From NCBI GenBank assembly GCA_035366835.1, contig DAOSIS010000007.1:62001-126000 (forward strand): 64,000 nucleotides of DNA, in the 5' to 3' direction. Each line of letters starts with the position of its first letter. Positions within the stretch are counted from its first letter, which is position 1. This DNA is from UBA6109 sp035366835. GTDB lineage: Bacteria; Desulfobacterota; Syntrophia; Syntrophales; UBA6109. The notes under the pieces were generated by a model. That model was not told the DNA's origin. It searched no databases and saw nothing but the letters and a program-made list of their open reading frames with translations. The position numbers and the translations under genes are program-made. Of the stretch, positions 9,306 through 17,230 are shown in pieces.

Positions 9306-10331
9306 ATGCTCGAGACAATCTGGTTCCTGCTGTGGGGAATCCTTTGGGCGGTCTATTTCATGCTGGACGGTTTCGATCTCGGCCTGGGGACGATCGCGCC
9401 TTTTCTGGCGCGCTCCGACGCCGACAGGCGGGTGATGTACAATGCCATGGGCCCCTTCTGGGACGGGAACGAGGTGTGGCTGATCACCGCCGGCGGCGTC
9501 ACCTTCGCCGCGTTCCCCACGACCTACGCCGTGATGTTCAGCGCCCTGTACACGCCCCTCCTGCTCCTCCTGTTCGCCCTGATCCTGCGGGCGGTCGCCC
9601 TGGAGTTCCGGAGCAAGCTGACCAGCGGGGTTTGGCGAAAGGTCTGGGATGCGTGCCACTTCGTCGGCAGCTTCCTTCCATCCCTGCTCCTGGGCGTGGC
9701 CTTCGCCAACATCTTCCGCGGCATCCCCATCGACGGGGAGGGAATCTTCCACGGGAACCTGCTCACCCTGCTGAATCCCTACGGACTCCTCGGCGGCGTT
9801 CTGTTCGTTCTTCTCTTTGCCGTACACGGGGCGCTCTGGCTGGCGATCAAGGCGGAAGGGGACCTGTCGCGGAGGGCCGTCCGGACGGCCGCCGGGCTGT
9901 GGCCGGCGCTGCTCGTCGCGGCGGCGGCGTTTCTGGGGGCCAGCTGGTTCGCCACCGGCCTGTACCGGAACTATCTGGGCAACCCCGCCCTCTGGGCCGT
10001 CCCGCTGGTGACGGTGGCCGCCCTCCTGGCCGTTCGTTTCCTTGTCGCAAAGAGGGCCTGGGTGAAGGCCTGGTTCGCATCGGCGCTGACCATCGCCGGG
10101 GCGACGCTATTCGGCGTCGCCGGGCTCCACCCCGTCCTCTTCCCGTCCAGCCTGGATCCCGCGTACAGCCTGACGATCTTCAATTCCTCCTCCAGCCCGC
10201 TGACCTTGAAGATCATGCTGGGCGTGGCATTGACCTTCGTGCCGGTCGTGATCGCCTATCAGGTCTGGGGTTATTACGTATTCAGGGGGAAGGTGACGCA
10301 GGAAGACATCGCGTCCGACGAGGCATACTGA
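9306..10331 (+). CDS. cydB: Cytochrome bd ubiquinol oxidase subunit II
   Basis: 341 aa, about eight hydrophobic segments. The N-terminus WGILWAVYFMLDGFDLGLG and the following NAMGPFWDGNEVWLI are the hallmark CydB sequences, including the acidic residues thought to line the proton path. It pairs with CydA, 16 bp upstream, and is translated from an ATG preceded by AAAGGGGATC. The gene ends 9 bp before the convergent ABC-F gene, with no clear hairpin terminator between them. Confidence 0.97.
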   Translation: MLETIWFLLWGILWAVYFMLDGFDLGLGTIAPFLARSDADRRVMYNAMGPFWDGNEVWLITAGGVTFAAFPTTYAVMFSALYTPLLLLLFALILRAVALEFRSKLTSGVWRKVWDACHFVGSFLPSLLLGVAFANIFRGIPIDGEGIFHGNLLTLLNPYGLLGGVLFVLLFAVHGALWLAIKAEGDLSRRAVRTAAGLWPALLVAAAAFLGASWFATGLYRNYLGNPALWAVPLVTVAALLAVRFLVAKRAWVKAWFASALTIAGATLFGVAGLHPVLFPSSLDPAYSLTIFNSSSSPLTLKIMLGVALTFVPVVIAYQVWGYYVFRGKVTQEDIASDEAY

Positions 10332-10340
10332 AATCGGCGC

Positions 10341-12320
10341 TCAGGATTCCGCCGGCCGATCTTCCCGGCCGGGTTCTCCGGAGGCGCCCAACTCCTCCGC
10401 GAGCCTTTCCCAGCGCCGGTTGCCTTCGGCCAGTTCGATTTCGATCCCGGCCAGCTTCCTTTTCAAGGTACGGGCGGCCTCGGCGTTGCGCAGCACTTCA
10501 GGGTCGCACAGGGACAGCTCGCAGGACGACTTCTCCTTTTCCAGTTCCTCGATGCGCCGCTCCAGGGCCGCGAATTCACGCTGCCTGGCCTGGCGCGTGC
10601 GGGAGAGGCGGTTGCGCTCCTCCGCTTCCCGGCGCCGCTCTTCTTTCGACTTCCTGGCAGCCCTTTCCGGGGATTCGTCTTCGGACGGCCGCATCTCCGC
10701 TGCGCCGTCGGCCTCCGCTCTCCGTTTTTCGATGAACCAGGAGTAGTTGCCCCGCCAGTCGCGGATCCGGCCGCCGTGGATTTCGAGGACGCGGTTCACC
10801 ATGCGGTCGAGGAAGAAGCGATCGTGCGAGACGAGGACGACCGTGCCGTTGTACGCCAGGAGCGCCTCCTGAAAGATCTCCTTGGTCTTGAGGTCCAGGT
10901 GGTTCGTGGGTTCGTCCAGAATGAGGAAATTGGAGTCGGTCAGGAGGATCTTCAGGAGCGCGAGGCGCGACTTTTCGCCGCCGGAGAGCACGGACACGGG
11001 TTTGAAGATGTCGTCGCCGGAAAACAGAAAGGCGCCCAGCAGGTTCCGGCGCTGCTGGTCGTCGCCCCGCGTGCCGGGGGCGTTCGCCTCCTGCCAGACC
11101 GTCCGGCTGTAATCCAGGTTCTCGGCGCTCTCCTGGGAGAAGAACGCGGTCTTCACGTTCAGGCCGAAGCGCACCGTTCCCTCCGCGGGCGCCTCCGTCC
11201 CGCTCAGCAGCCGGGACAGCGTCGATTTTCCGGAGCCGTTGAGGCCGACAAGGGCGATCTTCTCGCCGCGCCAGCAAGTCAGATCGACGTCGCGGAAGAC
11301 CGTGAAGTCGCCATAGCGCTGGGCGGCCTTGGAGAGGACGACCACCTCCCTGCCGCTCTTGGCGGCTTCCGGGAAGCGCATGCGGATCGTCTTCCCGTTG
11401 GACTCCTGGCGGACGGCGGAAAACTTTTCCAGCATCTTGAGACGGCTCTGGACCTGGCTTGCCTTGGTCGCCTTGTAGCGGAAGCGCTCGACGAACGCCT
11501 CGATCCGCTTGATCTCCGCCTTCTGGACCTCCATCTCCTTGAGCAGGAGGTCGCGCCGGCGGTCTTTTTCCTCCAGGTAACGGGAGTAGTTCCCCCGGTA
11601 GATGGTGATCCTTCCGCCGGCCAGCTCCGCGATCGTGTTCACCATCTTGTCGAGAAAGAACCGGTCGTGGGCGATGGCGATGAGCGTGCCCGGATAGTCC
11701 CTCAGATAGCTTTCGAGCCACTCCATGCTTTCCGTGTCGAGGTGATTCGTCGGCTCGTCGAGAAGCATCACGTCGGGCCGCGACAGCAGGATGAGCGAGA
11801 GCTGGATCCTCATTTTCCAGCCGCCCGAGAAGTCCGTGCAGCGCTTCACGAAATCCCGCTCGCGGAAGCCGAACCCGGAGAGGATCTGCTTGGCCCTGGC
11901 CTCGAAGGCGTAGCCGTCCGCCGCCTGAAACCTGGCGGCGACCCTTTCGTATTCCTTCATGGCCTCCGCGTGGAGGGGGTCCGCGGGTCCGGTCTCGGAG
12001 ACCTGCATCTCCAGGCGACGGATGTCCCGCTCCATTTCCGCGATGCCGCTCCTGTTCCTCAGGTAGGCGAGGAGTTCGACGTCCGGCAGCTCCACGAGAT
12101 CCTGCGGCAGGTAGCCGATGACCCGGTTGCGGCGGTTGGGGATCTTGACGCTGCCCGATTCGAGCCACAGGTCGCCCAGGATCGCCCGCAGCAGGGTCGT
12201 CTTTCCCGTTCCGTTGTCGCCGACGAGTCCGACGCGGCTCTTTTCGTGGATCGTCCAGTTGATGCCGTCGAAAAGAACCTTGTCGCCGAAGGACAGGCGT
12301 AGGTCGTTGAGGTAAATCAT
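10341..12320 (-). CDS. ABC-F family ATPase (Uup-like, ribosome-associated)
   Basis: 659 aa with two ABC ATPase domains and no membrane segments. Domain 1 has Walker A GDNGTGKT (about 35-42), the signature DFSGGWKMR and Walker B VMLLDEPTNHLD. A charged linker helix follows (about 240-310). Domain 2 has GLNGSGKS, SVLSGGEKSR and FLILDEPTNHLD. The C-terminal about 80 residues are a charged coiled coil (RRIEELEKEK and similar), as in Uup-type ABC-F proteins that act on the ribosome or nucleic acid. The ATG at 12320 opens the conserved MIYLNDLRLSFGDK. The open frame reaches 34 codons further, but its upstream part would lie over and beyond the promoter described at 12375-12403. Confidence 0.93.
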   Translation of the reverse strand: MIYLNDLRLSFGDKVLFDGINWTIHEKSRVGLVGDNGTGKTTLLRAILGDLWLESGSVKIPNRRNRVIGYLPQDLVELPDVELLAYLRNRSGIAEMERDIRRLEMQVSETGPADPLHAEAMKEYERVAARFQAADGYAFEARAKQILSGFGFRERDFVKRCTDFSGGWKMRIQLSLILLSRPDVMLLDEPTNHLDTESMEWLESYLRDYPGTLIAIAHDRFFLDKMVNTIAELAGGRITIYRGNYSRYLEEKDRRRDLLLKEMEVQKAEIKRIEAFVERFRYKATKASQVQSRLKMLEKFSAVRQESNGKTIRMRFPEAAKSGREVVVLSKAAQRYGDFTVFRDVDLTCWRGEKIALVGLNGSGKSTLSRLLSGTEAPAEGTVRFGLNVKTAFFSQESAENLDYSRTVWQEANAPGTRGDDQQRRNLLGAFLFSGDDIFKPVSVLSGGEKSRLALLKILLTDSNFLILDEPTNHLDLKTKEIFQEALLAYNGTVVLVSHDRFFLDRMVNRVLEIHGGRIRDWRGNYSWFIEKRRAEADGAAEMRPSEDESPERAARKSKEERRREAEERNRLSRTRQARQREFAALERRIEELEKEKSSCELSLCDPEVLRNAEAARTLKRKLAGIEIELAEGNRRWERLAEELGASGEPGREDRPAES

Positions 12321-12374
12321 GAATCGGACCGTTCTCAGTTTCCGCGAAGGGTTCGGTTTCTTTTTGTCCTGCTG

Positions 12375-12403
12375 CTTATAAGGGAAAGAAACCGGGGTGT
12401 CAA
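12375..12403 (-). promoter_or_regulatory. Sigma70-type promoter of the ABC-F gene
   Basis: Reading the minus strand, TTGACA (12403-12398), a 17-bp spacer and TATAAG (12380-12375), a near-perfect match. The transcript would start near 12368 and leave a leader of about 48 bases before the ATG at 12320, which supports that start. Confidence 0.65.
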
Positions 12404-12465
12404 CGTAGCTGTTCCCTATCACCGCGTTTTGTGATTAGTACTCCGGCAACCAAAGATGCCAATAC

Positions 12466-12574
12466 TGTCATTCCCGCCCCCGCCTTCGCGAGGGTAAACT
12501 GCAGCGGGAATCCAGAACAGGACTGGATGCCCCCGGATCGAGTCCGGGGCAGGCTTATCAAGTCCGGCATGACA
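12466..12574. repeat. TCATTCCCGC-type palindromic intergenic repeat, copy 1
   Basis: A 109-bp unit bounded by TGTCAT and its inverse ATGACA, with internal inverted parts (TTCCCGC with GCGGGAA, and CCCCGGATCGAGTCCGGGG). Units of this kind recur across proteobacterial intergenic regions. Related shorter units occur here at 14817-14840 and 21836-21860. Confidence 0.6.
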
Positions 12575-12629
12575 ACCATTGATATGTTTACTTGCCGGAG
12601 TAATAATGGATGATCGGGAGGGATGAAGC

Positions 12630-13445
12630 ATGCCGTACGACAGAAGAAGCACCCCGCGCCGTCCGTCGCAGGAAGAAATGCAGTGGCGCCGGAACCGCAT
12701 GACACTGGACCGGGCCTTTTCCCGGGCGGGCGTCATGTCCCGCAGCGACGCCGTCGACCGCATCGTCGCGGGGCGCGTCGTGGTCAACGACCGCATCGTG
12801 ACGGACCCGGAGGCGTGGGTGACTCCCGCCGAGGACCGCATCGCCTGCGACGGCAGGACGCTCCGTTTCCGCAGGCGGGTCTACTTCGCCCTCCACAAGC
12901 CGGTCGGCTTCGTCACCTCCTACGGCGATCCCGAAGGAAGGAGGACGATCTACGAGCTCCTGCCGCCCGAGACGGGTTGGGTCTTTCCCGTCGGCCGGCT
13001 CGACAAGAACACCTCGGGCCTCCTGATCCTGACCAACGACGCGGATTTCGGCGATGCCCTGACGGATCCGGATTCCGGGGTTCCGAAGACCTACCTGGTT
13101 ACCGTCGATTTCGAGCCCTCTCAGGAACACCTGGAAGCGCTGCGCAGCGGCGTCGTCCTGAAGGACGGCTACCGGACGCGGCCTGCGGAGATCACGTTCG
13201 TGGGAAGGGAGCGGGGGAAGGTGGTCCTGGAGATGGTGCTGCACGAAGGGAAGAACCGGCAGATCCGGCGCATGATCGAGGCGCTGGGCGGAAAGGTCCT
13301 GAAGCTCGTCCGGACCCGCATCGGGCGCCTCGACCTCGGCAATCTGACGGTCGGAAGCTGCCGCCGCCTGGAACCAGGCGAGCTGGCCCTGCTGACTCCG
13401 CCCGATCGCCCTGACGGCAAACCGGTTGCCGCGGGCGGGGAATAG
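12630..13445 (+). CDS. RsuA/RluB-family pseudouridine synthase
   Basis: 271 aa. The N-terminal S4 RNA-binding domain (about 24-75: TLDRAFSRAGVMSRSDAVD onwards) is followed by the pseudouridine synthase domain with the catalytic Asp in VGRLDKNTSGLLILTND (about residue 120) and the KNRQIRRM motif near 210. The family isomerises a uridine in 16S or 23S rRNA; the sequence alone does not separate RsuA, RluB, RluE and RluF roles. ATG 12630 follows GGGAGGG. The MFS gene starts 25 bp downstream and is probably co-transcribed. A short basic N-terminal extension precedes the S4 domain. Confidence 0.9.
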   Translation: MPYDRRSTPRRPSQEEMQWRRNRMTLDRAFSRAGVMSRSDAVDRIVAGRVVVNDRIVTDPEAWVTPAEDRIACDGRTLRFRRRVYFALHKPVGFVTSYGDPEGRRTIYELLPPETGWVFPVGRLDKNTSGLLILTNDADFGDALTDPDSGVPKTYLVTVDFEPSQEHLEALRSGVVLKDGYRTRPAEITFVGRERGKVVLEMVLHEGKNRQIRRMIEALGGKVLKLVRTRIGRLDLGNLTVGSCRRLEPGELALLTPPDRPDGKPVAAGGE

Positions 13446-13470
13446 CTGCCCGCTGGGGAGGATCGATCCG

Positions 13471-14751
13471 ATGTCCGTCCCGTCCCGACAATCCCTGGCC
13501 GCGTGGTTCGGCATCAACCGCGCCACGGCGGCCGTCCTCGTCGTTGTCGGCGGCCTGGGGCTCGCCGAGGAGATCTGGCGCAACTTCCTCGCCATCCACC
13601 TGCGCGACGCCGTGACGGGGGCATCGGAGGCCGCACGCATCCTCGGGGCCGCAAAATACATGGGGATCTTCGCCGTCCTCGTGAATTTCCTGGAAGGCAT
13701 CGGTTACATCGTCGGCGGGACCATTGCGCACCGCATGGGGGCGCGGGTTGCGCTCCTGGTTTCGGCCCTGCCCATGGCCGCCGGTTTCACGGTGCTCCTG
13801 GCGAGCCGCGAGCCGGTACTGATCGTCGTCGGCGCCCTGCTCGTCACCAACTGGGAACCGCTTTCCGTGCCCGCGACCTTCGAGGTTGTCGGGAGCGAGG
13901 TCCCGAAGAACCGGCGTACCATCGCCTTCGCCGTCCAGAGCATCCAGAAACGCCTGCCCAAGGTCCTGGGGCCGCTTCTCGGCGGCTTCGTGATGGCGGT
14001 CGGCTACTGGATCAATCTGTCCCTTGCCTTCGGCCTGATCGGGGTCACCTGCCTGGTTCAGTTCCTGCTCCTGAAGCGGATGAGGCCCAGGGACGCCGCT
14101 CCGGCCGCGCCGCTGCGGCGGGTCCTGGAGAGGATTCCGGCCGATCTCCGGCGGCTACTCACGGCCGAGATCCTGCTGCGCTGGGGGGACTGGTTTGTCC
14201 GGGATTTCGCCGTCCTGTATGTCGTCGGAGTGCTCGGCGCGAGCACGGCCCAGGCGGGCATGCTGATCGCGCTGACCAGCCTGACCGCGCTTCTCACCTA
14301 TGTGCCGGCCGGCAAGATGATCGACCGCGCCCCGAACCCGAAGCCCTACATCGGGCTCACGTTCCTGCTCTTCGCCCTCTTTCCCATCAGCCTCGTCCTG
14401 CTGCCGTGGATTCTCCCGCCGCTGGGCGTTCCCCTCATGGCGGCGCTCGCGATCGTCTTCATTCTCAACGGCCTGCGGGAACTGGGCGAGCCGGCCCGCA
14501 AGGCGCTCATCTCCCTGGGGCTGCCGCCGGAGATCCGCGCCCGCGGCGTCGGCCTGTATTGGGGGCTCCGGTCCTTCGCCTTCTGCCCGGCGCCCTTCGT
14601 TTCCTATCTGCTGTGGCAGGAGATCGGCCCCGAGGCGACCTTTCTGGTCGGCGGCGTCGTCGGACTGGCCGGCACAGCCTGGTTCTGGCTCCGGGTGCGC
14701 TGCGAGACGGGGGAGGACGCCGCAAACCTGCCGTCACGAGCGGAAAAATGA
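13471..14751 (+). CDS. Major facilitator superfamily transporter
   Basis: 426 aa with about 12 hydrophobic segments, so an inner-membrane secondary transporter. The loop between segments 2 and 3 contains GTIAHRMGARVALL, which is a variant of the MFS motif A. No substrate can be named. The ATG at 13471 follows GGGGAGGATCGATCC and lies 25 bp after the pseudouridine synthase stop. There is no regulator or enzyme next to it that would hint at a substrate. Confidence 0.85.
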   Translation: MSVPSRQSLAAWFGINRATAAVLVVVGGLGLAEEIWRNFLAIHLRDAVTGASEAARILGAAKYMGIFAVLVNFLEGIGYIVGGTIAHRMGARVALLVSALPMAAGFTVLLASREPVLIVVGALLVTNWEPLSVPATFEVVGSEVPKNRRTIAFAVQSIQKRLPKVLGPLLGGFVMAVGYWINLSLAFGLIGVTCLVQFLLLKRMRPRDAAPAAPLRRVLERIPADLRRLLTAEILLRWGDWFVRDFAVLYVVGVLGASTAQAGMLIALTSLTALLTYVPAGKMIDRAPNPKPYIGLTFLLFALFPISLVLLPWILPPLGVPLMAALAIVFILNGLRELGEPARKALISLGLPPEIRARGVGLYWGLRSFAFCPAPFVSYLLWQEIGPEATFLVGGVVGLAGTAWFWLRVRCETGEDAANLPSRAEK

Positions 14752-14781
14752 CGACGGCAGGCCATCGAGACTGCCGCTCAC

Positions 14782-14840
14782 CGTCATTGCAGGCAAAGCG
14801 AAGCGATCCCCTTTTGGTCATTCCCGCGCAGGCGGGAATC
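14782..14840. repeat. Composite intergenic repeat (GTCATTGC-type plus TCATTCCCGC-type)
   Basis: Positions 14782-14812 resemble the widespread CGTCATTGC...GCGAAGCGA repeat. Positions 14817-14840 are a TCATTCCCGC hairpin (TTCCCGC GCAG GCGGGAA). The rest of the 240-bp gap 14752-14991 also contains GC-rich inverted segments but no gene that I can support. Confidence 0.5.
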
Positions 14841-14991
14841 AGGGTCTGGGGATTTTGTTCCGTTATTGGCGCGCCAAGCAGAGAGCCGGGTCCCCGCCGC
14901 AGCCTGCCCTCGCGGAGGCGGGGGCGGGGACGGCACCTTTTGGCAAGCTCGGGGTGACAAGGGCGAGATTGCCGCGTCCACCAGCGGCCGC

Positions 14992-15945
14992 CTACGTCAT
15001 CCAGGGCAGGTGATCCAAGTCGACGTTCCCCCCCGACAGGATGATGCCGATCTTCTTTCCGGGGATCTCGCTCCGTTTTGCCATTACGGCCGCCAGCGGC
15101 ACGACGCCGGAAGGTTCGACGACGATCTTCATCCGCTCCCAGACGCACCGCATGGCCTCGATGATGGCCTCGTCGCTCACCGTGACGATCCCGGAGACGT
15201 ACTTCCGGATGATGGGGAACGTCAAGGTTCCCAACTGCGTCCGCAGGCCGTCGGCGATCGTCTGCGGTGTGCCCACGGGCTGGATTTCCCCGGCTTTCAG
15301 CGAGCGCCAGGCGTCGTCCGCGCCTTGCGGCTCTCCGGCGAGGACCCTGATCTGCGGCCGGACGGCGGCGCAGGCCAGGGCGGTCCCGCTCAGCAGCCCG
15401 CCGCCGCCGACGGGAGCGATGACGGTGTCCAGATCCGGCACTTCCTCGCAGAGCTCCAGGGCGGCCGTCGCCGCGCCGCAGATCACGCGGTAGTCGTTGT
15501 AGGGGGGGATGAATACCGCCCCGGTCCGTTCGACAACTTCCCCGAGCGCCGCCTCCCGGGCCGCCAAGGTGGGTTCACAGAGGGTGATTTCGGCGCCGTA
15601 GCGTGCGACCGCCGCCCTCTTCACGGAGGGGGCATTCGACGGCACGACGACGTAGGCCTTCATGCCGCGGCAACCCGCGGCATAGGCAAGGGCCGCCGCA
15701 TGGTTGCCCGAGGAATGGGTGGCGACGCCGCGACGCAACGCTTCCGGACCGAGGCTGAAAACGGCGTTCACGGCCCCGCGGGCCTTGAAGGCGCCCATCT
15801 TCTGGAAATTCTCGCACTTGAAGCGGAGATCGGCCCCGCAATCGGCGTCGAGGGAGCGGCTCTTCAGGACGGGCGTGCGGTGAACGTAAGGCCGGATCCT
15901 TTTGCGGGCGGCCAGCATGTCGTCGAGGGTCGGGATGGAATCCAC
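14992..15945 (-). CDS. Threonine/serine dehydratase-like PLP enzyme
   Basis: 317 aa, fold-type II PLP enzyme. The Schiff-base lysine lies in MGAFKARGAVNA (about residue 53), the substrate loop in SSGNHAAALAYAA (about 80), and the phosphate-binding glycine loop in PVGGGGLLSGTAL (about 180). There is no C-terminal ACT domain, so it is the short catabolic or racemase-like form (threonine ammonia-lyase, or serine racemase). The start is a GTG at 15945 preceded by GAGGAGGAG. The cupin gene is just upstream on the same strand with a 56-bp gap, so the two may form an operon. Confidence 0.9.
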   Translation of the reverse strand: MDSIPTLDDMLAARKRIRPYVHRTPVLKSRSLDADCGADLRFKCENFQKMGAFKARGAVNAVFSLGPEALRRGVATHSSGNHAAALAYAAGCRGMKAYVVVPSNAPSVKRAAVARYGAEITLCEPTLAAREAALGEVVERTGAVFIPPYNDYRVICGAATAALELCEEVPDLDTVIAPVGGGGLLSGTALACAAVRPQIRVLAGEPQGADDAWRSLKAGEIQPVGTPQTIADGLRTQLGTLTFPIIRKYVSGIVTVSDEAIIEAMRCVWERMKIVVEPSGVVPLAAVMAKRSEIPGKKIGIILSGGNVDLDHLPWMT

Positions 15946-16001
15946 GGATTTCTCCTCCTCAGGGGGACGGCCGCCGGCGGTTGCCGGACTCTGCCGGAAA
16001 A

Positions 16002-16463
16002 TCAGGCAAACAGGATCAGGGCGATGAATCCGGCAGCGAGCGCATTCCCCGCGGCTTGCCGCGGGGTAAGCGAGCGCATGATGTTCAAGATCCCTTCCTT
16101 GGGGATCGAAGATTCTCCGGAGCTTGCTCCGGAGAGCTTCAATTCCAGATCGGCGGTCCCGGTGTTCTCGATGGAATGCAGCTCGCCGTTGGCCGTGAAG
16201 ACGACGTCGCCCGGTCCGACGGCCGCCTTGACGCCGTTGTCGTCCACCGTGCCGGTGCCGTTGAGGATGTAGTAGGTCTCGGCATCCCCCTTGTGCTGGT
16301 GCAGGCCGATGGATGCGCCGGGCTTGAGACGGTTCCGGGCGAAGAGGCGGCCCCTGCCGCCGAATTGTTCCGGTTCCAGGATGCGGGTCATCTGCAGATC
16401 GCCCTTGCCGCCAAGCCGCTTGTTGAAGGCCTCGGAATGCAATTCACCGGCGCGCCGAATCAT
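16002..16463 (-). CDS. Cupin-domain protein interrupted in frame by an interspersed repeat
   Basis: 153 aa. Residues 1-110 are a small cupin barrel: LKPGASIGLHQHKGDAETYYILNG carries the metal-binding His/Glu set, and TANGELHSIENTG the last His. After DLE the frame runs through the 122-bp repeat at 16025-16146. The repeat codes for a non-cupin stretch beginning LKLSGASSGESS and ending NALAAGF. The frame then exits into IALILFA and the stop. Removing the repeat would leave DLE-F-IALILFA, a plausible cupin end, so I infer insertion into an intact gene with the frame kept. The strong GGAGGTGA site sits before ATG 16463. The function of the barrel is unknown. Whether the tailed protein folds is not evident. 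Confidence 0.85.
   Translation of the reverse strand: MIRRAGELHSEAFNKRLGGKGDLQMTRILEPEQFGGRGRLFARNRLKPGASIGLHQHKGDAETYYILNGTGTVDDNGVKAAVGPGDVVFTANGELHSIENTGTADLELKLSGASSGESSIPKEGILNIMRSLTPRQAAGNALAAGFIALILFA
16025..16146 (+). repeat. Three-hairpin interspersed repeat, copy A
   Basis: 122 bp from TGAATCCGGCAG to GCTTCAATTCC. It contains three inverted repeats: CCCCGCGGC/GCCGCGGGG, GATCCC/GGGATC, and TCTCCGGAGC/GCTCCGGAGA. It lies inside the cupin gene in the opposite orientation to that gene. Other copies are at 30120, 35878 and 43743. Confidence 0.9.
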
Positions 16464-16572
16464 GACTTCACCTCCGCTGAAAAGGACGGCAGCATTTTCG
16501 AAGAACGTTCCGGAACGGCCGGCGACGGATCCTTCTCCGGAAAGAAAGATCCGGATTCCCGGCGCTCTGCCG

Positions 16573-17121
16573 CTATGCTCCGGCGCCGGGGGTGCCGCCC
16601 GTCACGAATCCCTTGGAGGGCGCTCCCGTATCGGCGGGGGTCCCGGCGATCTGGGCCAGATAGACCGCACCGAGGGTCTTGATATGATCGCTCACGTTGT
16701 CGAAGTAGTTGAAGTGGATCTGCTCCTCGTCGATGATCGTCTCGAAGAGCTTCAGGCTGGTGCTGTCGCCGCTCGCGCGGCAGATTTCGAGAAAGCCGTT
16801 GTACACGGCGATGGTGTTGTCTTCCAGTCCCGCATCGAAGGGGAAGACGGCCTCGATCTTCTGCGCCTTCTGCACCTTGGCGGCCAACTCCGCGGTCGGT
16901 TCACCGCCCAGTTCCTTGATGCGTTCCGCGAACATCTCGGCGTGGCGCATCTCGTCGATGGCGATCAGCTTGACCTTGGCGGCGAGGTCGCCGTAATCCA
17001 TGTCGTCGAGGTTGTAGTGCTGATTCATGTACTGATGGATCGCATGCAGCTCCATCGACCGCGCCTTGTTCAGGACTTCGATCACCTTCTTCTTCTGCTG
17101 TTCCCGTGCGGCCTTCTCCAT
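16573..17121 (-). CDS. bfr: Bacterioferritin
   Basis: 182 aa four-helix iron-storage protein. Ferroxidase ligands are recognisable in ARSMELHAIHQY (about residue 20), IDEMRHAEMFAERI (about 55) and DEEQIHFNYF (about 130). The Met of IDEMRH aligns with the haem-ligating Met52 of E. coli Bfr, so haem binding is likely. It has a C-terminal extension of about 20 residues beyond the usual family length. The ATG at 17121 follows AAGGAGATAGG. It is a single gene between the cupin and der and adds to the peroxide/iron handling set of this window. Confidence 0.9.
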   Translation of the reverse strand: MEKAAREQQKKKVIEVLNKARSMELHAIHQYMNQHYNLDDMDYGDLAAKVKLIAIDEMRHAEMFAERIKELGGEPTAELAAKVQKAQKIEAVFPFDAGLEDNTIAVYNGFLEICRASGDSTSLKLFETIIDEEQIHFNYFDNVSDHIKTLGAVYLAQIAGTPADTGAPSKGFVTGGTPGAGA

Positions 17122-17230
17122 ACCTATCTCCTTTCATGCAGCGGGGATTCCCGAAGATCCCATGAGCCTGACAGCGGGCGTACTATACCATGAGATCGCC
17201 TCGGCGCGAAGGGGCGAGCCGGCGGGATCG

